A stretch of DNA of 64,000 nucleotides from Symbiodinium natans (Eukaryota; Sar; Dinophyceae; Suessiales; Symbiodiniaceae). The stretch spans positions 1,117,501-1,181,500 of the forward strand of contig CAJNDS010001890.1 of NCBI GenBank assembly GCA_905221605.1, given 5' to 3'. This document shows positions 12,401 through 24,400 of this stretch, piece after piece (positions within the stretch are counted from its first letter, which is position 1; each line of letters starts with the position of its first letter). Below the pieces are notes generated by a model that ran no database searches, was not told the origin of the DNA, and worked only from the letters and a program-made list of their open reading frames with translations. The translations under genes were made by a program, and so were the position numbers.

Positions 12401-15400
12401 GATAGCTGGTTCATAGTTGGGATAGTAATAAAAATTGAAAATTTTTATTCTTATTGAGTTTAGGTACCCTTAAAGATGTAAAATGTTATCCCACTATGAC
12501 AAAGATAGGAGAAAGAGCCTTCCACGCCATCTTGCCCTACTTGAAGGTTCATGGGCAGTTGTAAGTGGGGGCTCTTTAGGATACTTATAACCCTACTCAT
12601 AACTACCCACACGAACCTTCAGGTACCATATTGGGGGGGTCGGGGGGCTTCATTTCTGGGCTCCTTATGGCCCAGGCCTTGTACTTGGAGGCTCATGGGT
12701 AGTGCGAAGTAGGGGTCTAAGTCATAGCGAGAGTCATCCTACTTACAAACCTGTTTATAACTATCCATGAACCTCCACGAGCCCTTTGAACGCCCAAGCC
12801 CATCACTTCGCGGGATGGTCTAAACCCCTAAGCACTAAGACCTAAGCCCTAAGCCCTAAACCCTAAACCCTACAGCGGGCTGGGCAGCTGGTGCAGCTCC
12901 GGGATGGGGAGGGAGGCCATCTCGTCGACGACAAGCACCTGGAGCTGTGGGCCCCTCAAGGAGGCCGACTTGACAGGGTTTGGGGTTCACAGGTTTCATA
13001 GGGTTTAGGGTTCATAAGGATAATTTAGGGTGTAGGGCTAGGGTTTAGGGTTTAGGTTTTAGGGTTTAGGGTTTAGGGTTTAGGGTTTAGGGTTTTGGGT
13101 TTAGGGTTTCGGGTTTCGGGTTTAGGGTTGAGGGTTCAGGGCTTCGGGTTTAGGGTTTAGGGCTCATGGGGTTCATGGGGTTCACAGGGTTGATAGGATT
13201 CATACAGTCCATTAGGGTTCATAGGATTCATGGTGTTCATAGGGTTGAGGGTTTGTGGCCGTTGCCCACCCCCCCTCCCCCCCCCCTCACCCAAGCTTTC
13301 CCGCTTCAGCTTGAATTGTAGCTACCAGGGACCATAAACCCTAAACCCTAAACCCACAAGACCAAAAATCTCTACATGCACGGGCTTCCGGACAGTTCAG
13401 CCGGCGGAGCTTGAACTTACAGGACAGGACTCTGCAAAAATGAGATCCATCTTACCTGCAGCTTCATGGGCAATTACAATGCCACACAGTGGGATGTTCC
13501 CCCTTATACTCACAGTCCTGAATAGGGATTGTAAAAGGGGGTACCATAATCCCAATTAAGGAACTTTTAGTCTAACGGGGAACATCCAAAGCCATGCAAT
13601 GTACGGCCGGCTCTATCCTTTATTAGGGATAAAGAGACAGCTACTATGCTCACAAACCTACTTGTAAGTACCCGAAGCCTAAATCTCGGATTTAAAGGAA
13701 GCCTACCGCCGACGGAATCAACAAAACCATGGCATCCAGCTAGCTTACATAAAAGCTTTGTATGTAATTAGCATATACATATACCATATATATCACTATA
13801 CTAATAATCATCACAATAACAATAATAATGATAATAATAAGCCTACTGTTTTAACTAACCTTTCAAACCCGGAAGGGCTCCTGAAGCCCGACACCCCGGC
13901 CCAAGCGCTATACATCCCAGGACCCCGAGGCCAAGACAGGGGCGTCGCCGACGGAAGCCAAAGCAGCAGCAAAACCCTTGATGCAGTCCTTACTTGGGAA
14001 GTTCATGGGTTTTAGGGTAGAAGGCTTGGGGTTTAGGGTTTAGGATTTAGGGCCACAGGAGGTTCACGGGTAGTTAGAAGTGGGGTTCTAAGTAGGGTAA
14101 GTATAATTGTAGATGGGTATGACCTTCTTTCGGGTACGTATAACTCTACCTTATAACTACCCATGAACCTTCAAGTACTTGGGGGTTTCATGGGTGGATA
14201 TGCGCGGGGATGCAAGTAGAGGCAACAACAAGAAGAGTCATGACAAGTTCTGACCTTACTCTGGGTACGTATAACCCTACTTGTTGCTGTAAACCTTCGA
14301 GGCAAGAATCTGGCGAGTCAAAAAATCAACCCGACCCTGAACACTACTTGAAGGTTCATGGGTAGTTAAGAATAGGGTTGAAGTACCCTTGATAAGGTTA
14401 TAACCCGCCATGAATGTAGTTGCCCTACTAAGAGCCCACCTATAACTGCCCATGAACCTCCGAGTAGTCCCGAACCCTGAACCATAAACCCCGTTTAGTT
14501 TGGCCACCCAGGTTGGGGTTGACTTGAAGTTGATCTTCATGAATGTATGGCCCACGTTCGGGGAGACCTAAACCTAAAGAAGCTTTCGACAACTTTCGAT
14601 AATGCACAAGCAGATCAAAAATCTACTAAGATACACTAATCTATACTGTAATAGACCACAATAAACAATAATATATTGCACTATTCTACTATACGACGAG
14701 AATACATTCTCCCCTATAGTCTTTTGTCGGTTTGAGGTGCTGCTTGACAGGCGGAGCAGGGTACAAACTGGATCAGAGATGATCCGCAAAAGGAAATATC
14801 GGGGCCTGATTTTAATCAGAAGATCCATTAGGCTCAGGTCGTTGATTCAGTCTATATATGTATATATATATATAATCATTCAGGATGCTATTTTAGCCCT
14901 AGGCTTGGCCCGACATGTGTCGGGCTTGGTGCAGGTAACCTTCTCAAGAAGCTTGCCCCAGACAAGGGCTTCGAATCCCCATCCTCAACCCCTACATGGC
15001 TGTGTGGACCCCCGCACCCTCCCAAGCACCCTTTCACCCCCCCTAAACCCTAAACCCTAAGTCCTAAACCCTAAACCACCCTAAACCACCCTAAACCCTT
15101 TAAGCCCTAAACCCTGCTCCCGCAGACTCTGCTTGGGAAGGCTCCGCCGGCAGGTACCGCGCCCGCGAGTGGCACAGGCTTGCACAGGGCACCTCCGCCG
15201 AGATGGGCTGTTCACTCTACACGTTGAAGGGCGTTCTTAGGGTTTAGGCCTTAGGGCCGTCTTATGGTTTATATAGCTTTAGGGCCATCTTATGGTCTAT
15301 ACAACGTAGAGATCTTAGGCTTTTGCGGGCTTCGGGTTGACATGTTTTGGGGCTTAGGGACCTGCTTGTGCGTCGGGCTGAGGGCAATTTAGGGTTGACA

Positions 15401-18400
15401 AGGTGTAGAAATGACCGGCTGAGGAGTCCAAAGAGAGCAGAACCTATGTTCTTAAGCGGTTTATTGTTTAGAGTTTAGGGTTTAGAGTGCTCTACAAAGT
15501 GTTTGGGACGGGCTTCGGTTTAAGGGCTTGGAGTTAAGTAGAGTTCGCGGGAGAAGCTCAACAGCGACAGCCTGCTCTGAATCGCATTATCTCGACGCAC
15601 AAAGCGCTCACCAAGCCCCCATTTATCCCTCAACCATCCACCTCCCACTGCCCCTTTTCCCATCTATAAGGGTTCATGAAAACGTCTTAGTGGACCCTTC
15701 TAGGCCCCAAACACGACAAACCCTAAACCCTTTGTTTGGAGGTTCAGGGCTAGCTATGAGAAGGATACGTAGGGCCACTTGTCTTACAACCTTACTTAAG
15801 GTACTTACACCCCTACTTAGAACTACCCACGCGCCTCCAAGTAGCCCTAAACCCTAAACTCCAAACCCCAAACCCTAAACCCTTTAAACCCTACATGAGT
15901 CTCCAAGAAGACCCTGGCAAAAACCCTCAGAGGGCCCCCCCCCCAAGATGGGGCCTCCACCGCAGGCAGACCAAGAGCCTGTGCCGCGAAGCGGAAGATG
16001 CCCTGAACGCCTGGGGTTTAGGGTTGAGGGTTTGAGGGTTTAGGGTTTAAGGGTTAAGGGTTTAGGGTTTAGGGTTTAGGGTTTAGGGTTTAGGGTGCGG
16101 AGTCGTAGGGTTTCGGGATTTGGTTTTGGGGTTTAGAGGGTGTAGGGTTTTATGGTTGAGTTTCAGGGCGTTGTGTTCAGGCCCTGTTTACCTAGTTACG
16201 TGGCTCTATTCAACTGCTACTGCCGTTAAGTGGAGCTACAGACAGGGTGGCTCCGAGTTCTGTGAGGTCTGGCGTGGGCTTGAGTTTTTTGGGCGCGCAG
16301 GCGCTTTTTCAGCAGAAGTTCAGGAATGGGGCGCTGTACCAGCCGTCCCAATTCTCAATCACTGCACACTTGAACATACCCAAACATATTGGAGTCTTCT
16401 TCGCCTAAGTTCCAACCCTAAACCCTAAACCCTAAACCCTAAACTAAACCCTTCCTGATTGAATTCTAGAGAGTCTCACCCTCAAAGAAGGGTTTGAGGG
16501 CCTATAGAACACCCCGTGCCCGGAACTTCGCACTCTGTAAACCTGAGCCCCGAAACCGAAACTTTAAACCCTGAACCCCGAAACCGTAGACCCTAAACCC
16601 TAAACTGTAAACCCTAAACCCTGAAGTCTTAAACCCGGAACCCTAAACCCTGAAATTGTTAAACCCGAAACCTTCAGCTCCCTAAAAAAATTAAACCCAG
16701 AACCCTAAACCCTGAACTTGTTAAACCCTAAACCCTGACCTTAAACCTTTTGTTAACCCTAAACCCTAAACACTAAACCCTAAACCCTACTCTTTATAAA
16801 CCCTAAACCCTAAACAGTCCCGGGCGCTCGCCAGCGCCGGGCCGGTCACCACCACACCCCGACCGCTGCGCAAAGCCGCGGCCACGAAGAGCCCTGCAGC
16901 ATCTTCCGCTACGACTATCATTAGGGTTTAGGGTTTAGGGTTTAGGGTTTGGGGTTGAGGGTTTAGGGTCTAGTGTTTAGGGTTTAGGGTTTAGCTGTTA
17001 CATGGGCACATACATATTGAAGGTACATGCTCACATTTTCGTTGTATGTAGATGGGTTCGTTCCTCTCGGTACCTGAAGGCTCCAATGTTGTTTTCTTGG
17101 TTCAGGGGGGGTTATAGTATACTACACCAGGAAGGTTTGTAGAGTTCAGGGTCTAGGGTTCCGCACAACGTGGGTCATGACCCTCCCACAGCCTCAAGCA
17201 TCAAGAAAACCTCTTGGTACTCCTCTAAGTTTGAGGAATTGCTTTGCTTCATAAGATATTATTCTCTGCTATAGAATGTAACAACTGCAGACCTGGTGAC
17301 AGGTAAGCAAGCGTGATGGCACTAGCACCACTCGGCTAGATTCGCAGCCACCTGGGACTAAAGCGTGGCGGCCATCTTTGTTTGCTGAGATTAGAAGTCA
17401 CCGTGGACCATAAAGGAAATCATAGCGGGCCCTAAGCCCTCAACCCTGAAAACTACATCCTCTGAGCGATGCATCCAAACCCTAACCTCAAAACACTTCC
17501 ATAAGCCTAATCTCGCGTATGAGCCTGCAACGGAGGACTTGCCCCGACCACGCCGGCCGGTGAGCGACAGCACGGTCTGGCCTGGATGCTGGCAACCGGA
17601 AGTTTTGTCTGGGCCGGAAAGCTTTAGCGCTGTGCCCAGGGTCTCCTAGAGTCCGCGAAGCCCTACCTTGGCCCTAAACTGGGTCCTAGCCGATTAACCA
17701 GGACCCCTAAGCCCTACCAAGCTCCAAAAAGAACCCAGAACCCAAGATTCAGGAAAACCCTAAACCTTACACCTTAAGCCCTAAAATCCCCCCCAAAAAA
17801 ACAGAACCCCAGATTCAGGAAAACCCAAAACCTTGAACAATAGACCCTAAAACCCCCTGACGAAAACCCAGAACCCAAGATCCCGGAGCCCTCCGCCGCT
17901 CTTAAAACCCTAAACCCTAAGCCCCAATTCCTAAACCCTAAACCCTAAACCCTAAACCCTAAACCCTAAACCCTACTTAGAACTACCCAAATTGCACCTT
18001 CTCAAGTAGGGCCCACGCGCCCTGACGTCTCGGCAGCGGCAAGAGCCGCCAAGGACTCCTGGAGCCGGGCCAGAGCCTGCGGGTTCGGGGTTTAGGGTTT
18101 AGGGTTTAGGGTTTAGGGTTTAGGGTTTAGGGCTAGAGGGTTTAGGGTTATAAGGTTCACAGTATAGGGCTAGAGGGTTTGGGGATAAGGTTTAGGGTTA
18201 CAGGGTTGTAGGGTTGAAATGGCGACGTGTGGTGCACCCAAAGACCCCCTAATAGCCCCAGATCGTACACCTTGTAGCAACCCCGTACACCCTAAACCCG
18301 ACAACAACCCTAAACCTTACACCCTAAACACAGGGCTTAGGCCGCCCCCCACAATGGGGGGACCTCGATGGCGAAAGCCGACCCAGGTCGTTCGGGTAGG

Positions 18401-21400
18401 CCCACAACTTGCCTGGTACCTCAAACGTCTAGATGGCGCCAGGAAGTGGTACCTCATTTTTTGAATCTGCGACTGTTGTGGACTTTCTCTCAGCAACTGT
18501 CTGGTACCCGGTACCCTGGACCCTCAAGGGGTCGTGTCTGCCATCTGTGCATAATTATTGCTGGAGTCGGCCACATCTTTGCGCACGGTACCCCAGCATT
18601 CTCTAAAAATCAGGACTTTGTGAAAGAAGCCCCTCAGTCCCTGGAAAGATGAAGTATTTCGGAAGCAGGCAGTTGAATTGAGTTTAGGTCTAAACCCTCA
18701 ACCCGAAACCCTAAACGTTTAGGTCCAAACCCTAAAAGGAATAGGTGAGGGTGGTGTTGCCGCCTGATACAATGTGAGGTGGGATAAAAGTGTTCGATGG
18801 CCCTCCACAATCGGGCCAAAGCTGCCTATCGCATGTAGGCTGCTTCCGAGGCTACTCTGCATCAGCGGGCACGGTCATAAAATTAGCGGGCAAGGTCAGA
18901 AATTTTGCGGGCAAGGTCCTAAAATTAGTAGGCAAGGTCATAAAAAAATAGTGGGCAAGGTCATGGGTCAGCCGACGGGCCTTGCCCACTGATGTTATGA
19001 CCTTGGCCGCTAATTTTGGGACCTTGGCCGCTAATTTGAGGACCTTGCCCGCAAAGTCATTAACATGCATATTATTAGATATGATAGAGTGGCCCCAACC
19101 TTCACAGCTTCTGCGCCATATCACAGTAAAGCACTAAAACCTGCATCTAAAAATTGCCGAAGCCTGACTATTGGCGAGGCCTTCTTTTGGCAGGCCGTGC
19201 AGCAAAGATCCAGCAGCGGATCCTAGAGCTTCGGGAGTTGTGGTGTTTGGGTTGGGCTGCAACGTGCTGAACACCGAAAGCTTCCCCAGCCCCCACCCAG
19301 CTCATAAGCGCAACGCTGTGAACCCCAAATCATCCGAGGCTCTGCCGCCGTGGAGGCATCGTTGCAGGTTGGCGCGGCTGCACGATCTAGAAGGCCTCTG
19401 CAAAAGTCTGCTCCGGCGACCGCCGGCTTAGATTCGGGTGTTCGGAGCATTGGGCGGGTGGAGGGGTTTCGGGTTGCTCGGCCTTAGGGTGGCGATGTTT
19501 CTGCAAGATTGTCGGGTTCAGAACTTAGGGCCCCTTAGAGGAGAGCCCTCCAAATTCCTTGTTGGATGGGGCTTAGTGTAGGGTTCAGTAAGTTCCTGAG
19601 CATCCTGTGAAAAAACAAGGGAGCCTGATGTTGCAATGGCATTAAACATGCAACATTCGTCTGGCTCTGAACCCAGAAAATCGCACCGCAGATGGCTTTG
19701 GAGTTGAAATTTGCTGGGATGTTGTTCCATCCTGGCCAGAAACAGCTTCAGAGGTTTCGGTCTGTAGAGTTGTAGACAAGCAGATCTCGAGTGAGATTGC
19801 TCCAGAGGCTCAGACAGCCAAGTCTCCCTCGGAGATAGCTGTGGCCGAGGCAAAGCCGCCTCTGTCTTTTAACCCACCCCCAAAACTCCCGGAGGAAAAA
19901 CAGATTCTGGCGAGCGGGGGGAGTATCAGGGGAACGAATGCCACAAGCTTGGAGCTCTGAACCCACAACCCCAAACCTACATTCCTAACCCCAGAGTCCT
20001 AAACCCTTCCAAAAACCATAAGCGCTAAACACTATGAAGCCCGAAGGGCCCTAAACCCTACTAAAGCCTGTAGGGCTCATGGCTTGGGTTTAGGGCTTAG
20101 GGCTTGGGGCTTAATTTGGGGGTTTCGGGTGCCCTAGATCCTCACAAGCCCAGAAGCCCTAAACAAAACCCGAAATCCGAGGGAGCCTATCGGCTTCTCC
20201 GGGAGCAGAGAAAGGCGTGTGTCCACGAAGCCGCAAATCGGCCTCACCACAACAAAGAACAGGTTTCGGTTTCGAGTTCAAGGCCGTGTTTCTTCTTATT
20301 TTTCGGGTGGGGGTTAAGTTTATGGGTTTGGGTGTTTTCGGGTTTGGAGATTCTTGTTGGTTTTGGGGGGATTTAGGGTTTTCAGGGGTTCGGGCCCGGT
20401 GTCAAAGGCTGCCGAGTCAGAATACAAAAAAAAGAACAACCCAAAAACAACCGAGGGTTTAGGGTTCATTTTCTTATTGATAACTTTTTCTGTGCTTGAT
20501 CCTTTCTTATTTTGTTAGGATCCCTATCCCGGTGTCAAAGGTTTTGTTTGGGGTTGAGCTCCTGAGTTTTCGGGTGCTTTAGGATTGTTCTGGCTCCGGG
20601 GATTTAGTGGGCGTAGGGTTTTAAGTGCTGCTGCAAGGCTGAAGGTTTAGGGCAGAGGACAAGTAACCCCTAAACCCTAAACCCTAAACTTTAACCCAAA
20701 CCAACACCCCTAACCCCTAACCCCTGAAGCCGAACTAAGCCCTAACCTGCCAGCATCCCTGATCGAAGGAATAATCGAATTCGATTCGGATCCCTATTGC
20801 AACTTGAGGAACCTTTGGGGTCTAGGGTTTAAGGTTGCCTGATCGGACTTCGGGGGGCCTAAGACTCGCAAGCGCACCTGTGTTTCTGTTCCAGGATGGG
20901 GGGGGGGGGGGGGGGTTGGTTAAGGTTTACTTGGTGGTTCATGGGTAGATATGAGTGGGTTATAAGTAGGGTAACTATAATTATACCTGATATAACCTTA
21001 CGTCGGGTACTTATAAAGTGGGGTTTGGGGAAGTCGGGACCGGATGAGGCGAGAGGCAACTGCCACAGGCTCTGCACGATGCGCGGTAGCAGAGCCTGAA
21101 GCAAGCCGAGGGTTTTAGGGTTCGGGGATTTCAGCCGGCAACTCTAAATTCCAAACCTAGGGTTTGCCCTAAGCCCTATAGAAATCCTACATGGTCACCT
21201 CTCTCAATCATGGTCCCTTTTGGGGTTACTATTATAAGGCGGCCCTGAATACTTAGGGTACAGTACCCCAAAAAGGGACCATAATGTTGAGAACTGACCA
21301 TATAAAACCTTAAGTGAACCCATAAGCACAGACATTCCCGAGCCGTCAAACTGACCTTCGCCCTCAACCGCTCGGAAGCCCTGAAAGACCCAAGCTAAGG

Positions 21401-24400
21401 TGTGGGGTTTAATTCGGGTTTTAGGATTTAAGGTTTCAGGGACAAGGGTTTAGGGTTTAATTCGGGTTTAGAGTTTAATTCGGGTTTAGGGTTTCAGGTT
21501 TTCGGCTTTTGCTTTCAACGCTTAGAAATCACATTCTTTATGTACTGGTTAGTAGGAAATTTGGTCTTAGGCGGCCTATTTAACCGCTGAGAGGGTTAGG
21601 ATAGAGGGGTATAAGGTGCCCTAGTAATTTAAGTAAACTACAGGGCAAGTCACGGTGCCTCCCCAAGCTTCTGATCAGCGCTGGGCACGAGGCCTGCCTG
21701 CACCCGAGGGAGGCGATAAGCAAGCGACCCAGATTCGGGTTTAGGGTTTAGGGATTAGGGTTTAGGACTTAGGGCTTAGGGTCTGACTTATGTTTATCAG
21801 CTCTGCTTCCTCTTGGGTTGGGGGGCCGACACATTCACGAAGCCAAATTACGCAGGACCCTACTGAAGACACCTACCACAGGCCAAAGGTGCGGGGCTCC
21901 AGAACAGGCCCCAAGTCAGCTCTCCCGGTTTTGCAGTGAAGTAGAGATGCACAGATGTATGTCCTGAATGCGTTGAACCTTAGGTAGGTTCGACCCCAAA
22001 GCCCCAAAGCCCGAAACCTTTAAGTTGAACCTTAGGAAGGTTCAACCCGAAAACCCCAAAGCGCGAAACCTCCAAGCCAAAACCTTGGAAACTGCAAAGA
22101 GCCACCCTATAGGATGGCCCTTAAAACCCTCTGAAAGATTTAGGGTTTAGGGCTTAGGGCTTAGGATGGCTTAGGGCTTAGGGCTTAGGGTTTAGGGCTT
22201 AGGGTTTAGAATTTTCCTGAATCTGATCCTCTTAAACCCCAAAAGGGAAAATATAAAATGTCCCAAGGGCCTACCGAGCACCTGGCATTCCTTCCCAGAT
22301 GGTACACTTCTGCTGCCTCGTCATGCAACGCCAAGCAATCCTTCCTGGTGGCGGCAGGGTTTAGTGTTAGGGTTCAGGGTTCAGGGTTCAGGGTTCGGGG
22401 TTTAGGGTCGAGATTTGCAGAGCGAAGTGCCTCAAGGCCCAAAGGGTTGGAGAACTTTTGCGTGCCTGTGCTCCCTTCGGTGGTTGTACCTCCTGGGTCC
22501 CTGTGCTTGAATGCCCCCACTAGAGCCCTTCCTTCGTCATGGGCAGTTGCTGAGAACCAGCTCTAGAACCTCGAACGACGTTTTCGCAAGGGCGGCTGAC
22601 TTTTGTTGATTTGGGTTTAGGGCTTAGGGCTTAGGGTTAAGGGTTAAGGGTTTAGGATGCGAGGTTGCCCAGGAACCTAGGACTAAAAGGGTTAAAGGGG
22701 CTTCTAAGGGAACCCAAGGCCCCCAAACAAGGGAATAAGGGCACTACTGGGTAAGGGCTTGCAGGGCTAAGGCCTCAGGCCTTAGAGTGTATGACATGTC
22801 TCCCAGCGGCTTGACCAAGAGCCTGGTGGTTGCACACTCTTACCCTAAACCCTAAACCCTAAACCCTAAACCCTAAACCCTAAACCCTAGACCCTAAACC
22901 CTAGACCCTAAAGCAGCCCCAAGACCCGAAGTACCGGGCGTAGGCAGATGGAGCCACGGGGTTGGTCTAACCCTGGAAACCCTATCCCCCCAACAGTATC
23001 CTAAAACCCAAAACTCTTTAGGATTTAGGATTTAGGGTTTAGGGTTTAAGCCCAAATGCCCAAATTCAGGGGTCTCTTGGAAGCTTAGGGAATGTTTTTA
23101 GGTTTAGGTCTTTGGCTTCAAAAGCAACCAGGCCAGTGAGAGGCAAGCGTCATCGTCAGTTGCGGTGGAAGGACGAGGCAAACCTGACAAGGCCCCGTTT
23201 TCTTCTGTTTTCTTGAAAGGGTCCTGGTTAGCTCTGCTCTCTTGAAAGCACGAAAGTCACAGGGCGGCAATTTTTCGAACTGGCAGGTTTCCGGCTGTGG
23301 GCCCTACAGAGTTCGCGTTAAGGGAAGTGGTTGTAGCGTGTGGAGGGGGGGGGGGGGGGGGGCCAGGATGCTTGGATTTAGGGCCCCCTCCAGACCTTTT
23401 CTGCGTGCCACCCTCAGAGGAAGTATGGAACACTCCCACGCATAAACGAAGCAGACAGCTTTGGAGTTCGGGTATAGTGTTTAGGGTTTAGGGTTCAGTA
23501 AATCCAAAGATGCAGGGTCCAGGCATTTGGCTCGGGGCTTTGAGGGGGTAACACGAGGGCGTTGAGGATTCGCTTCCTTAGATGTAGTAAAGTTTAGACG
23601 TTTGGTCTGCCTGCTTTACCGAGAGTTTAAGGGTCATTGCGGGTAAACCCTAAACACTAACCCCTAAACCCTCCTGGACAGGGGGTTCGGGGGGTCCGGC
23701 CGAATAAATTCTTCGAGATGGGGCTTAGTATGAGACGTGCTTACATCTGAACCACGAGGCCCTAAACCCGAAATCCGAAACCCTAATACGTAGACCCTAA
23801 ACCGGCTCCTCAACCCTAAGCCCTAAGTCCGAAGCCGTAAACGAAGACGAGCGACGAGTCCGCCACCCTGGACGGTCTCACAGGCGCTCCAGAGCGTCTC
23901 CGCCGACGCCAGGGGCACATCGAAGAAGACCTCGATTTGCGGGTTCTTGCGCCTACAGGGTTTTTCAAAACTTGCAAAAAAATGAATCTTGAGGATCTGA
24001 TACATATAAACGATTTACAAATTTGTAGCTTCTTGCCAATTGTATGTTGTGACAATAAAAGCTAATGCTGCTTTTACTTGCAGACTGATTTTTTAACTTA
24101 CCAAGTGCACCAGCCTCACGTATTTATTTATTCATATCTCTTGAATATCAAAAATAATCTATTCATTTTCTCATTAGGATACGGTTTGGGTGTATCGGTA
24201 TTACCAAGTGCAGTATTACCGCAATCAAAACAAATAACGTACATGCATGCATTGAGAATAGAGTTGGAGGTAGGGTTGGCGGCTTTAGGGTTTTAAACTT
24301 TTGTGGGGCTTAGGGTTTGAGGGTCTTATGGCTTTATAGGTTTAGGGCCTATGGAGGCTGCAGGGAACTATTGAACTAGCAAAGGTCGTGGTCAAGCCAC

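Larger units (their letters stand above)
11150..12873 (-). other. Intron with MITE-like elements
   Basis: The intron contains a family A palindrome (11530-11625), family B palindromes (12538-12624 and 12683-12777) and a CCCTAAA array at about 12220-12275. No coding island was placed. Confidence 0.55.
12969..15117 (-). other. Intron with MITE-like elements
   Basis: It holds TTTAGGG-type repeats (13020-13160), a family A palindrome (13490-13589), family B palindromes (14056-14177 and 14345-14466) and an AT-rich stretch at 13750-13850. I saw no exon. Confidence 0.5.
18077..23855 (-). other. Long, partly unresolved intronic region of the NAT10 gene
   Basis: About 100 residues of the protein should lie here, but only two weak islands (21650-21735 and 22913-22965) were found. 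The region also has a hairpin of 24-bp units (18868-19060), a weak plus-strand open stretch at about 19634-19960, poly-G runs at 20897 and 23346, and an element split by TTTAGGG at 22095-22260. Confidence 0.4.

Noticed and set aside
19611-19970. Open frames on both strands (plus [19 protein letters not shown], minus [13 protein letters not shown])
   Set aside because: Neither has splice-compatible edges with the NAT10 exons, a recognised motif or clear third-position bias, so no gene was called.
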